A DNA stretch of 64,000 nucleotides. Origin: Deltaproteobacteria bacterium. Its GTDB lineage: Bacteria > Desulfobacterota > Desulfuromonadia > Desulfuromonadales > Geopsychrobacteraceae. Shown piece after piece: positions 7,955-16,511 of this stretch. Every line of letters begins with the position of its first letter. The stretch's first letter is position 1. The translations under genes were made by a program, and so were the position numbers. Under the pieces are notes generated by a model, which worked only from the letters and a program-made list of their open reading frames with translations, searched no databases and was not told the DNA's origin. The DNA is taken from contig JAJRQI010000032.1 in NCBI GenBank assembly GCA_024280335.1, positions 24,776 to 88,775 on the forward strand. Reading direction: 5' to 3'.

Positions 7955-8497
7955 ATGAAATATATCAGCGTAATTTTATTGTTGGCCATGGTTATTCTTT
8001 CAACAGGAACCGCAGTCTTTGCCAGCGATGATCACCGAGACGGTTACCGGAGTAAATTCTACGGCAAGGTAGAGCTACTGCCTGGCGGGCTGCTGGGAAC
8101 CTGGGTTGTCAACGGTCGTAGCGTAGAGGTCGATCAACAAACCCGGATAGAAGAGGAATATGGCCGAGCGGCTGTCGGTGCCTATGTCAAGATTGAAGGA
8201 CGGTCTGACGGACAGATCTTTCATGCAACAGAACTTGAAGTGAAACAGGGGGCTACCGGTTCCATCGATGATAACTCCGGGAAGCATCCATCAGAGGATA
8301 ATAAATTCTACGGCACCATTACAACCATCCCACAGGGAAAGCTGGGGGTCTGGGTGATTGATGACCGTGAAGTTTTTGTTGATGAGGGCACTCGGATTGA
8401 GAGTAAAAAGGGCCGTCTGATAATCGGCGCAACGGTGAAGGTAAAAGGTCATTTTCGGAAGGGCCTCTTCTACGCCCGAAAAATCGAAGCCAAATGA
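7955..8497 (+). CDS. Exported protein with two DUF5666 repeats
   Basis: A 180-residue exported protein. Residues 1-23 are a signal peptide ending TAVFA. Two similar domains follow, at about 34-95 and 115-178. Each starts KFYG, continues with a LGTW/LGVW VI segment, a V-D-TRIE turn and GA-VKV.G, and ends with a FHA/FYA strand, matching the DUF5666 beta-fold. The gene has a CAGGAGATA ribosome-binding site. A response regulator/kinase pair follows after 77 bases, suggesting an envelope-sensing partner or target; this is inference. Confidence 0.85.
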   Translation: MKYISVILLLAMVILSTGTAVFASDDHRDGYRSKFYGKVELLPGGLLGTWVVNGRSVEVDQQTRIEEEYGRAAVGAYVKIEGRSDGQIFHATELEVKQGATGSIDDNSGKHPSEDNKFYGTITTIPQGKLGVWVIDDREVFVDEGTRIESKKGRLIIGATVKVKGHFRKGLFYARKIEAK

Positions 8498-8513
8498 GTT
8501 AACCGGAATCGAG

Positions 8514-8545
8514 CCGGACAGAACCGGTTACAGTATTCTGTCCGG
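8514..8545 (+). other. Hairpin between the DUF5666 gene and the response regulator
   Basis: CCGGACAGAA (8514-8523) and TTCTGTCCGG (8536-8545) are perfect complements with a 12-base loop. There is no U-run after it, so it is not a standard intrinsic terminator; it may protect the upstream mRNA end or lower read-through into the two-component genes. Confidence 0.55.
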
Positions 8546-8574
8546 CAATCTTCCGTCCAAGAAGAGGTTAACCG

Positions 8575-9261
8575 ATGCGACTATTGATCGTCGAAGATGA
8601 AAAACCCTTGGCCCTGGTGCTGAAAAAAGGATTCGAGGAGCAGGGTTTTACTGTTGATCTGTCGTTTGATGGTGAAGACGGTTTGTTCCTGGCAGAAAAC
8701 TATGCCTTTGATGCCATCCTGCTCGACATTACGCTGCCAGAACTCGACGGTCTGACCCTGCTCAAAACCCTGCGCCGAGGTGGGGTCGAAACCCCAGTGT
8801 TGATGCTGACCGCGAAACGGGAGATGAATGATAAGGTTGCCGGGTTGGAGATGGGCGCGGACGACTATATCGCCAAACCCTTCGACTTTCCAGAACTGCT
8901 GGCCCGGGTGCGATCTGCTATCCGGCGCAACAAGGGACAGATCGACCCGGAGATCAAGATCGGCGAGTTGTCCCTCGACACCAACATTCGTATTGCCCGA
9001 CGCGCCGGACAGTTACTGAAGTTGAGCAGCAAAGAATATGAGTATCTCGAATACCTCGCCCTAAACCGAAACTGGGTGGTCAGCCGCAACGAACTGCTCG
9101 ATCATATCTACAGCACCAGCTATGATTTCGACAGCAATATTATTGATGTTTACATCAGCAACTTACGACGTAAAGTGGATCGCGATTACACTCACAAACT
9201 GATTCACACCATCCGAGGTGCCGGGTATCGTCTCTGTGCCGAAACGGTGGAAGATGAGTAA
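8575..9261 (+). CDS. OmpR/PhoB-family response regulator
   Basis: Transcription factor of 228 residues with an N-terminal receiver domain and C-terminal winged helix. The acidic pocket is E7-D8, the phospho-acceptor is D51 in LLDITLPELDG, and T79 and K101 complete the switch. The DNA-binding domain (about 125-222) has the SSKEYEYLEYLALN and VYISNLRRKVD helices and the HTIRGAGYRL wing of the OmpR class, closest in look to QseB/PmrA-type regulators. The kinase gene overlaps its end by eight bases. Target genes are unknown; nearby repeats are candidates. Confidence 0.95.
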   Translation: MRLLIVEDEKPLALVLKKGFEEQGFTVDLSFDGEDGLFLAENYAFDAILLDITLPELDGLTLLKTLRRGGVETPVLMLTAKREMNDKVAGLEMGADDYIAKPFDFPELLARVRSAIRRNKGQIDPEIKIGELSLDTNIRIARRAGQLLKLSSKEYEYLEYLALNRNWVVSRNELLDHIYSTSYDFDSNIIDVYISNLRRKVDRDYTHKLIHTIRGAGYRLCAETVEDE

Positions 9262-10687
9262 ATTCGTGGCACGACAGAAATCGATCTCCTCTCGACTGTT
9301 CCTCTGGTTGTTATGCGCCGGACTGCTGGCAGTGACCATCGGCGGCAGTACCCTCTATCTGGAAGTGCGCAGCATTATTCTGGCCTCTGTTGATCACGTC
9401 CTCTGGTCGGATGTGGAGATATTTACCGGCCTTCTGCATGTTGAAGATGGCGAACTCGAATTTGAATATGCCGAAAGCACCAGCGGCCAGTATGCCATCC
9501 CACGTTCCGGTCATTATTATCAGATTGTTGTGGATGATGAGCTGCTCGACTATTCCATCTCTCTGGCCGGTGAGACCCTTGAGTTATTACCGGAGCAGCT
9601 GGCCTATGCAGATCTCAGTCGCAACCTGAAGGTCTATACCGCCCTCGGTCCGGCTGGAGAACCGCTACGGACGATGGAACGCTCGGTTATTTTTGCCGGT
9701 CATCCCATACGGGTGATCATTGGCCACAGTCTGGTTGAAAATTATGTGATGCTGGATAACCTGCGGATATTTCTGTTGCTCAGCGGGGCCTTCGGTCTGC
9801 TGCTCATTGCTTTGACCGGCTGGCAGATCAGTCGTAAAGCGCTACAACCGCTGAACGATTTTTCTACCCGTATCCATAGCATCAGTGAGAAGAATCTCGA
9901 CCAAAGGCTTGAGACCAAAATCCCTTATCGCGAATTTGTTCCTCTTACAAACGCCTTCAACTCCCTGCTTGAGCGCTTGCAACGCTCGCTGCAGCTCCGA
10001 GAGGAACTGCTCTCTGAGGTTTCGCACCAACTTAAAACCCCGGTGGCGGTGATTCGCAGCCATTGCGACATCTACCTGCAACGAGAACGCCCGACAACCG
10101 AATATATCGAGGCGCTGGAGATCATCCGTACCACCAGTGACAGAATGGGACAGACTCTGCGCCGTCTGTTGAGTATCGCCCAGAGTGAAGCCGAGTTGAT
10201 CGGAGCGCATAGCTTCCCGGTTATCGATTTGCGCGGGTGCCTCGACAAGGCACGCTTGACAGTTGAGCCCTTGGCCCAAGAGCGACAGATTGAAATTATT
10301 TCGCAAGTTGAAGCCGGGCTGCAAATTCGTGGTCACCAGGAAAGACTGGTCGAAGCTTTTGCCAATCTGCTGGAGAATGCACTCAAATATAATCGTCCGC
10401 AGGGTGAAGTCCGCATCTGGGCGCAGCAGCAGGGAGAGCTGGTGGAGGTGCGTATTGAAGACAGTGGTTGCGGTATCGATCCCGAGGAGGTTGAGAAAAT
10501 CTTCCAGCGTTTTTATCGCGGTCGTGGTGCCGAGGAGTCTGAAGGTTCGGGGCTTGGATTGGTCCTGGTAAAAACGATTATAGAAGCCCATCAGGGCAAG
10601 ATTGATGTCAGTAGCTCAAAGCAGGGCGGGAGTTGCTTTTGCGTCACCTTGTCACAGGTCAAAAGGCAAGTGTCACAGAATTTATAG
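9254..10687 (+). CDS. Membrane sensor histidine kinase
   Basis: Partner kinase of the preceding regulator, 477 residues. ATG 9254 is chosen for the GGTGGAAG site before it; it overlaps the regulator stop. A transmembrane segment at about 14-36 and another at about 168-190 enclose a periplasmic sensing domain of about 130 residues. HAMP follows, then HisKA with H258 in SEVSHQLKTP, the N-box LLENALKYN, G1 EDSGCGID and G2 GSGLGLVL. All catalytic motifs are intact. The sensed signal is not evident from the sequence. Confidence 0.94.
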   Translation: MSKFVARQKSISSRLFLWLLCAGLLAVTIGGSTLYLEVRSIILASVDHVLWSDVEIFTGLLHVEDGELEFEYAESTSGQYAIPRSGHYYQIVVDDELLDYSISLAGETLELLPEQLAYADLSRNLKVYTALGPAGEPLRTMERSVIFAGHPIRVIIGHSLVENYVMLDNLRIFLLLSGAFGLLLIALTGWQISRKALQPLNDFSTRIHSISEKNLDQRLETKIPYREFVPLTNAFNSLLERLQRSLQLREELLSEVSHQLKTPVAVIRSHCDIYLQRERPTTEYIEALEIIRTTSDRMGQTLRRLLSIAQSEAELIGAHSFPVIDLRGCLDKARLTVEPLAQERQIEIISQVEAGLQIRGHQERLVEAFANLLENALKYNRPQGEVRIWAQQQGELVEVRIEDSGCGIDPEEVEKIFQRFYRGRGAEESEGSGLGLVLVKTIIEAHQGKIDVSSSKQGGSCFCVTLSQVKRQVSQNL

Positions 10688-10701
10688 AGGGAGATTCGAA
10701 G

Positions 10702-11352
10702 ATGGATAACCAGCAAACCGTCGTGGTCTGGGATATTTTTGTGCGGGTATTTCACTGGGCATTGGTCATTCTGGTCGGCATCGCCTTTTTAACGGGAGAT
10801 GATGATAGCCTGCTACACGTTTATACCGGGTATGCGATTCTCCTCCTGATCGGTCTACGCCTGATCTGGGGGATGATCGGCAGTGAGCATGCCCGCTTTG
10901 CAAGCTTTATCACCTCGCCCGGTGCGGCACTCGATTATCTCAAGGGGATGCTGCATGGGACCTCTCGGCGCTATCTTGGGCACAACCCGGCTGCGGCCTG
11001 GATGATGATGGCGCTCATCCTGCTCATGTTGCTGGTCAATGCAACGGGCTACCTGGCTCAACCGCTCAAGAGTTCAGGGACAGGCATTGCTGCCCAGAGC
11101 GCCCTGTCCTTTATCGGCTCCGCCTGGGCCGATGACGATGACCATCATCGGGAAGAATCCTCCGGTAGTGAGTTCTGGGAAGAGTTGCACGAAGCCGGGG
11201 CCGGTCTTTTACTGGGATTGATCGGCTTGCATGTTCTCGGGGCACTTGTCTCAAGCTTGCTCCATCGGGAAAACTTGATAAGAGGCATGATTTCCGGCAG
11301 AAAAAGGCCGTGTGCCGACAGGTACTCTGAGCCGAATACCCGTCGGCGATAA
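10702..11352 (+). CDS. Cytochrome b561-like membrane protein
   Basis: A 216-residue membrane protein of the bacterial b-type cytochrome family that passes electrons between quinol and periplasmic c-type carriers. The start VVVWDIFVRVFHWALV carries the first helix with its His ligand. Four helices and further His (LLHVYTGYA, IGLHVLGALV) fit heme b coordination. A His/Asp-rich loop DDDDHH lies before the last helix. ATG 10702 has a GGGAGA site; the gene follows the kinase by 14 bases, so it is likely part of the same operon. Confidence 0.88.
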   Translation: MDNQQTVVVWDIFVRVFHWALVILVGIAFLTGDDDSLLHVYTGYAILLLIGLRLIWGMIGSEHARFASFITSPGAALDYLKGMLHGTSRRYLGHNPAAAWMMMALILLMLLVNATGYLAQPLKSSGTGIAAQSALSFIGSAWADDDDHHREESSGSEFWEELHEAGAGLLLGLIGLHVLGALVSSLLHRENLIRGMISGRKRPCADRYSEPNTRRR

Positions 11353-11355
11353 TAA

Positions 11356-11994
11356 TCAGTGCTTGTGATTGTCTGACGAAGCCGCTTTTTCTGCATGGTG
11401 CGGCCCGGCATGTGCTGCCTTGGCGATCCCTTCAACATAGTGGACGTAGGTTACGTAGGAGGCCACAAATTCACGTCCTGCGGCGACACTCTCGGCGGCA
11501 AGCTTGCGCTTTTCCAGAAGCGCAGTAAAGCGTGCGTGAATGCCTTTTTCGACATGCTTGGCGATGGCCTTGGCCAACTCATCGACATCACCCTGCGCCA
11601 GGGCCAGATCTGCTTTGGCGATAACAGGCTCAACGCTTCCCGCTGGTTTCAGGCCGGTATAGGGCGCACCTTCGCCAGCGCGGTGGATGCGCACCAAGGT
11701 TTCAAAAAAGCTGCGATCTGCCAACTCCTGCGCATCACCGCCGAGCTTACGGACCTTTAGTGCCTGAGCGAAGGTGGTGCGGATTTCTGCCTCGTCATCC
11801 TCCCGCACCCACTTGAGTATCGGAGTAATATCTTTTTGGCTCAGTGCCGCTTTGGCGTCGATTACCACCGGACCGTCGAGGGTGTCACAGTGAGCCAGCA
11901 CCGACTGTGGTATCAGCAGCCCTGCCACCAATAGCGTTGTTACGAGCCAGAGGTAGATCTGTCCCTGTCTTTGTTGCGCGGCCATTCTCTGCAT
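11356..11994 (-). CDS. Exported DUF6448-family protein
   Basis: A 212-residue protein with an N-terminal signal segment ending SVLA, so the mature protein begins HCDTLDGPVV. This His-Cys start and the body (VVIDAKAALSQKDITPILKW, then RIHRAGEGAPYTGLKP) match DUF6448. The C-terminus is His-rich (HAGPHHAEKA...HKH), which suggests metal binding. The gene is convergent with the cytochrome b gene and their ends are three bases apart. A GGAGGAG site precedes ATG 11994. Function unknown; a periplasmic metal or redox role is a guess. Confidence 0.82.
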   Translation of the reverse strand: MQRMAAQQRQGQIYLWLVTTLLVAGLLIPQSVLAHCDTLDGPVVIDAKAALSQKDITPILKWVREDDEAEIRTTFAQALKVRKLGGDAQELADRSFFETLVRIHRAGEGAPYTGLKPAGSVEPVIAKADLALAQGDVDELAKAIAKHVEKGIHARFTALLEKRKLAAESVAAGREFVASYVTYVHYVEGIAKAAHAGPHHAEKAASSDNHKH

Positions 11995-12154
11995 TTGTCT
12001 CCTCCTTCAAGTTATGAGATTTGACGCTCTGCGAACGTCTCTGCCCGGAATACGCAGCAAGCGTAAACTTTGTGACAGTGTTTAGAAAAAACTTTCATCG
12101 CCCGACAACAACAGGGCCTTTGGGGCTGATGATCTGATTTTACAAAAGGAGTAA

Positions 12155-12181
12155 GGGGGGAAAGAGCGGAAAAATCCCCCC
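12155..12181. other. G-run/C-run hairpin in the intergenic region before the sigma factor
   Basis: GGGGGGA (12155-12161) and TCCCCCC (12175-12181) can pair around a 13-base purine-rich loop, 40 bases before the sigma factor start. The 226-base gap between the divergent genes holds no reading frame. The repeat may be a leader hairpin or part of a divergent control region. Confidence 0.4.
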
Positions 12182-12220
12182 TCGACTGTCACACATATCT
12201 GATATCCTGCGTTCTAGCAG

Positions 12221-12784
12221 ATGAGAGAAGGGTGGACAGCATTGACCGATGAAGAACTGATGCAGAGTTATGCCGAGGGAGATCTGGAGGCCTTTGAGTT
12301 GTTGTATTCTCGTCACAAAAGTCGTCTGTTTGGCTATCTGCTTGGCAAGTTACGAGATCGCACTGAGGCTGAAGAGGTATTTCAGACAGTCTTTGTCAAG
12401 TTGCACCGGACACGTATCCGCTATCGCGCGGAAATTCCGTTTCTGCCGTGGTTCTTCACTATTGCCCGCAATGCCCTGATCGATCACTTGCGACGCACAC
12501 AAACGCGTCAGACTTATGTGACCCTTGATGAAGCGGCGGTCGCGGGCTGTCCGGCACCTGAGCAATACGAACAGACACCTCTTGGCACCACATTGCCGGA
12601 AATTTCAAACCTCAGCAAAACGCAACGTCACGTGCTGGAACTGCGCTTCAATGCCGGGCTGACCTTCCGTGAAATTGCTGAACAGCTACAGTTGTCACCG
12701 GCCAATGTTCGACAACTTGCCAGCCGGGCAATCGGCAAGCTGCGCCAACGACTGTCAGGAAAGGAGGCGCGCCATGAAAAATAA
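12221..12784 (+). CDS. ECF-type RNA polymerase sigma factor
   Basis: Sigma-70-family protein of 187 residues with only regions 2 and 4. Region 2 is about residues 20-92 (DLEAFELLYSRHKSRLFGYL, EAEEVFQTVFVKLHR, WFFTIARNALIDHLRR). Region 4 is about 125-178 (LSKTQRHVLELRFNAGLTF, REIAEQLQLSPANVRQLASR). No region 3 or 1.1 is seen, as expected for group 4. The following membrane protein gene overlaps it by 11 bases and is the probable anti-sigma factor. The regulon is unknown; the adjacent DUF6448 and cytochrome b genes are candidates. Confidence 0.92.
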   Translation: MREGWTALTDEELMQSYAEGDLEAFELLYSRHKSRLFGYLLGKLRDRTEAEEVFQTVFVKLHRTRIRYRAEIPFLPWFFTIARNALIDHLRRTQTRQTYVTLDEAAVAGCPAPEQYEQTPLGTTLPEISNLSKTQRHVLELRFNAGLTFREIAEQLQLSPANVRQLASRAIGKLRQRLSGKEARHEK

Positions 12785-13304
12785 ATCGGAAACCGACCTG
12801 CGACAGGAATTCGTTGCTTTTGTTGAGACTTCGCCGCAAGCGCCGGGGCAGGCGCTGGACGATGCTATCGTGGAGCGAATCGGTACCGACCTGTCACGAC
12901 GACATTGGCGGCTTTGCGGCAAGTTGACCCTGATTCAGATCCTGACCGGATTAGCGACCTTATCTGCCTGCCCGCAATTCGGGCTTGGCAGCGGGCATCT
13001 GTCCCTTATCCATGATCTCCACAGGGGCGTATCACCGATCATGTTTTACCTCATCTGTGGACTGCTGTTCGTCAGTCTCGGTGGATTGTTGAGCGGCCTG
13101 ATCCTGCAGCACAATGAACTGGCCCAAGTGAATCGATGGCGCTACCGCTATTTTCTTACTTATGCCGGTCTCGTCTACCTGATCCTGGTTCTTATCGGCC
13201 CAGAAGCTTTTGTTGCCAGTTCTCTAGCTTGGATTCCTGGAGCCGTTCTAGGGAATATCACCGGCTTTAAGCTGATTTGCAGGCTGCTTCGACAGCTATC
13301 CTGA
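12774..13304 (+). CDS. Four-helix membrane protein, probable anti-sigma factor
   Basis: A 176-residue protein starting at ATG 12774 with an AAAGGAGG site inside the sigma gene. The first 48 residues are cytoplasmic and polar; four hydrophobic helices follow at about 49-68, 85-112, 122-147 and 150-170. A conserved-looking CPQFGLG and HDLHR lie in the first periplasmic loop, which could sense metal or redox state. Overlap with an ECF sigma gene is typical of anti-sigma factors. No classic ZAS motif is present, so the assignment rests on context. Confidence 0.65.
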   Translation: MKNKSETDLRQEFVAFVETSPQAPGQALDDAIVERIGTDLSRRHWRLCGKLTLIQILTGLATLSACPQFGLGSGHLSLIHDLHRGVSPIMFYLICGLLFVSLGGLLSGLILQHNELAQVNRWRYRYFLTYAGLVYLILVLIGPEAFVASSLAWIPGAVLGNITGFKLICRLLRQLS

Positions 13305-13475
13305 CCTTTCGGCGGGTTTGGAGATATATGATTATAAATATTCTCTCAGTGTGAGAGTCTCTCCCACCTCACCCCGGGATGAACGCTCCTGCTTTTGTGC
13401 ATTAATTGATGATTTAGAAATTCATATGTCAAGCATTCCACAATGCAATGGAGAGCGGGTTATCCCAACAAACCT

Positions 13476-15005
13476 TCACCCCAACTTGCGATCTACCCCC
13501 CGATACTGAATCGCTTCAGCCAGGTGCAATGTTTCGATCTGCTCAACCCCTGCCAGGTCAGCAATCGTCCGCGCCAGTTTGAGAATCCGCGTAAAACTAC
13601 GCGCTGACAGACCAAGCTTGTCGGTCACCTGTTCTAAAAGCAGATCACCCTTGTCATCCAGCTTGCAGAACCGCCGAATATGCCGTGCCTGCATCTGGCT
13701 GTTGGCGTGCAGGCCGAAGGGGGTCAGGCGGTCACGCTGGATCGTGCGCGCCTGGTTGACCCGCTGGCGGATGGTGGCGCTGTCTTCAGCAGGGCTCTGA
13801 TCAGTCAAATCTTTGTGCGGAACTCTCGGCACCTCGATATGCAGATCAATACGGTCGAGGAGTGGGCCACTTAAGCGGCTGCGGTAGCGCTGGAGCATCG
13901 GCGGGGTGCAGGTGCAGTCATGTGCAGAGTCGCCCCTGAAGCCGCAAGGACAGGGGTTCATCGCCGCGACCAGCATGAAATTGGCCGGGTAGGTCAGGCT
14001 GAGTGCGGCACGGCTGATTGAGACCTGGCCGTCTTCGAGGGGCTGGCGCAGCATTTCGAGGATGTTTTTTTTGAACTCGGGGAATTCATCGAGGAATAGA
14101 ATCCCGCGGTGTGCAAGCGAAACCTCGCCGGGGCGAGGGTAACTGCCACCGCCGATCATTCCGGCATCGGAGATGTTGTGATGCGGTGATCGGAAAGGGC
14201 GCTGTTTGACCAGGGCATTATGCTTCGATAACAGGCCGGCGACGGAATGAATTTTGGTAGTTTCAAGGGCTTCATCAAAGGAAAAGTCGGGCAGAATCGT
14301 CGGCAGCCGCCGGGCGAGCATGGTTTTTCCAGAGCCAGGAGGACCTGCCATCAAAATATTATGGGACCCGGCCGCCGCCACTTCGAGTGCCCGTTTGACC
14401 TGTTCCTGACCACGCACCTCGGAAAAATCGTCACAGCCGCCATCCGGCAGCGGCGTGGCCGGTTGTTCTTCACAACGATAGGGGGGGATCTCGATCTCGC
14501 CGTTGATCAGCGCGACCACCTGCCCGAGATCGCTGACCGCATAGATGCTCGGGCCGTTGGCGACCGCGCCTTCAGCGGCATTTTCCTGTGGCAGAATCAG
14601 CGCCTGTTTCTGCCAGCTGCGCGTTGCCACCGCCACCGGCAGTACTCCATGGACCGGTTTGATCCGCCCATCCAGAGAGAGTTCGCCCATCATCACGAAG
14701 TTTTCCAGGGCTTTGGCATCGACCAGGCCGGTGGCACAGAGAATCCCGATGGCGATCGGCAGGTCGAAGGCGGCACCCTCTTTGCGGATATCGGCCGGGG
14801 CGAGATTGATGGTGATGCGGCGGGCGGGAAAATCATAGCCGGAGTTCTTGATCGCTGATTTGACGCGATCCTTGCTCTCTTTGACCGCCCCTTCCGGCAG
14901 GCCGACGGTGGAAAATTGCGGCAACCCTTGGGCGATGTCGACTTCGACTTCAACCGGATAGGCGTCGATGCCGATTAAGGCTCCGGATGTGACTTTGGCT
15001 AACAC
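13476..15005 (-). CDS. comM: ComM/YifB Mg-chelatase-like AAA+ ATPase
   Basis: Helicase-like ATPase of the ComM family, which promotes branch migration during natural transformation. The product is about 509 residues, usual for the family. Order: N-terminal Lon-protease-like fold (VKSAIKNSGYDFPARRITIN), AAA+ core with Walker A GPPGSGKT and Walker B region LFLDEFPEF, the Cys motif CPCGFRGDSAHDC, and the C-terminal Mg_chelatase_C domain. GTG 15005 is chosen because family members begin LAKVTSGALIGIDAYPVEVE. A diverged fragment of a second copy lies at 2152-2429. Confidence 0.95.
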   Translation of the reverse strand: MLAKVTSGALIGIDAYPVEVEVDIAQGLPQFSTVGLPEGAVKESKDRVKSAIKNSGYDFPARRITINLAPADIRKEGAAFDLPIAIGILCATGLVDAKALENFVMMGELSLDGRIKPVHGVLPVAVATRSWQKQALILPQENAAEGAVANGPSIYAVSDLGQVVALINGEIEIPPYRCEEQPATPLPDGGCDDFSEVRGQEQVKRALEVAAAGSHNILMAGPPGSGKTMLARRLPTILPDFSFDEALETTKIHSVAGLLSKHNALVKQRPFRSPHHNISDAGMIGGGSYPRPGEVSLAHRGILFLDEFPEFKKNILEMLRQPLEDGQVSISRAALSLTYPANFMLVAAMNPCPCGFRGDSAHDCTCTPPMLQRYRSRLSGPLLDRIDLHIEVPRVPHKDLTDQSPAEDSATIRQRVNQARTIQRDRLTPFGLHANSQMQARHIRRFCKLDDKGDLLLEQVTDKLGLSARSFTRILKLARTIADLAGVEQIETLHLAEAIQYRGVDRKLG

Positions 15006-15075
15006 AGGCTCCCCCCCTATGGAACGACCGTTGACTATTCGTCGGGGCGTGGCATGCCTCGCCCGTATGATTTTA

Positions 15076-16011
15076 TTAACTGTGCTGCAGTTCTTCGATA
15101 TGTTTTTCGGCCATAATCGCCGCAACCGCGCCGTCACCGACCGCGGTGGAGATCTGCTTGAGGATGTTGGTCCGGCAGTCGCCGGCAGCATAGATTCCCG
15201 GTACCGAGGTGTGGGTATTTTCACCGGCCTTGATGTAGCCGTTGTCGTCCCGCTCGAGCAACCCGGCGACCAAATCGGTGATCGGGTTGACACCGACGGC
15301 AATGAACATCCCTTGCAGGTCGAGCTGCCGGGTTTCATCGGTTTTTACATTGCGCAGTACTGTGCCGGTCAATCCGCTGTTGTCGGAGATCAGTTCTTCG
15401 ACCAGGCTGTCCCAGGCCATTTCGATTTTATCGTTTGCTTCGATCCGATCCTGCAGGATTTTGGTGGCGCGCAATTGATCGCGACGATGGACCAGGGTCA
15501 CTTTGCTGGCAAAGCGGGTCAGATAGAGCGCTTCTTCGGCGGCGGTATCGCCACCGCCGATCACCGCGATCGGCACATCACGAAAGAAGGCTCCGTCACA
15601 GGTGGCACAATAAGAGACGCCGCGGCCGACCAGTGCTGGTTCCCCTTCCACGCGCAATTTGCGCGGAATGACGCCGGTGGCAACGATGACCGCCTGGCAA
15701 CTTAGCTCTTTGCCATCAACAATCAGGGTTTTGCTGCTGCCATTGTCAATGATCTTTTCCACCGTACCGTAATCGGTTTCCAGGCCGAACTCGACGCAGT
15801 GTTCCTGGAACTTCATCATCAGTTCCGGACCTTCGATGCCGCCCGGGTAGCCGGGCCAGTTTTCAACCCTGGTGGTGGTCATCGGCTGGCCGCCGATCAT
15901 CATTTTTTCCAGCATCAGGGTTTTCAGCCGGGCCCGCGAGGCGTAGAGACCGGCAGTCATCCCGGCCGGGCCACCGCCGACAATAATGACGTCGTATGTT
16001 GTATCGCTCAT
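15076..16011 (-). CDS. trxB: Thioredoxin reductase
   Basis: FAD-dependent NADPH:thioredoxin oxidoreductase of 311 residues. FAD-binding GGGPAG at 12-17, the redox pair C135-A-T-C138 in SYCATCDGAFF, NADPH-binding GGGDTAAEEA, and the C-terminal FAD motif GIYAAGDCR are all present. It supplies reduced thioredoxin in the cytoplasm. The gene is upstream of comM on the same strand with a 70-base gap. An AAGGAGCAG ribosome-binding site precedes ATG 16011. Confidence 0.97.
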   Translation of the reverse strand: MSDTTYDVIIVGGGPAGMTAGLYASRARLKTLMLEKMMIGGQPMTTTRVENWPGYPGGIEGPELMMKFQEHCVEFGLETDYGTVEKIIDNGSSKTLIVDGKELSCQAVIVATGVIPRKLRVEGEPALVGRGVSYCATCDGAFFRDVPIAVIGGGDTAAEEALYLTRFASKVTLVHRRDQLRATKILQDRIEANDKIEMAWDSLVEELISDNSGLTGTVLRNVKTDETRQLDLQGMFIAVGVNPITDLVAGLLERDDNGYIKAGENTHTSVPGIYAAGDCRTNILKQISTAVGDGAVAAIMAEKHIEELQHS

Positions 16012-16159
16012 TTCTGCTCCTTACTCACGGATCCAGGATTATGCTTAAGCGCGCACATCTTTGCACACGGCTTGGTTAAATAGCAACCTTCAGCCAGTTG
16101 TTGAGTTTGTCTGCGTGGGACGGTACACTTGCCGGGTCTTTTTTGCCGGAGTTGTCGTG

Positions 16160-16507
16160 ATGCTCAAATTGCTGAAAATAATTATCTGGCTGGTGCTGGT
16201 GCTGCTGGTTGTCGGTGGCTTTGATCAGTTTCTGCTGCGGGTACCGCTGGAGCTGCCGGGGTTGTCCCAGGCGCAGACCTTTTATGTCGATTTTCGCGCT
16301 CGCCTGCTCGGGCTGGTTGGGATAGACCCTGCTACGCCATCGGCGTCGATTGAACAGCTGATCGAGGCGACCGGTTCTGCTCCATCGCAGCGGCAGAAGC
16401 CGCAGCGCTATTTGTATGTTGATGCGGACGGTGTTCTGCAGTTTGCCGACAGCTTGCAGCAGGTTCCGGCCAGCTATCGGCAGGCGGCCCAGCCGCTGGC
16501 GGAATAA
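16160..16507 (+). CDS. Small membrane-anchored protein, DUF4124-like tail
   Basis: A 115-residue protein. Residues 5-24 are a hydrophobic N-terminal anchor (LLKIIIWLVLVLLVVGGF). The C-terminal part YLYVDADGVLQFADSLQQVP resembles the short DUF4124 pattern seen in exported proteins. A CGGAG site precedes ATG 16160. It is divergent from trxB and convergent with the nitrilase gene, ending four bases before it. Function unknown. Confidence 0.65.
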   Translation: MLKLLKIIIWLVLVLLVVGGFDQFLLRVPLELPGLSQAQTFYVDFRARLLGLVGIDPATPSASIEQLIEATGSAPSQRQKPQRYLYVDADGVLQFADSLQQVPASYRQAAQPLAE

Positions 16508-16511
16508 TCGC

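Noticed and set aside
13318..13509. 63-residue plus-strand reading frame
   Set aside because: Runs into the 3' end of comM, has no family features, and its GGAGAT start context is weak.
15006..15338. N-terminal extension of comM
   Set aside because: Overlaps trxB antisense-like sequence and is absent from the family; GTG 15005 gives the usual start.
14968..15705. 245-residue plus-strand reading frame
   Set aside because: Antisense of trxB and the start of comM; no supporting start signal or family.
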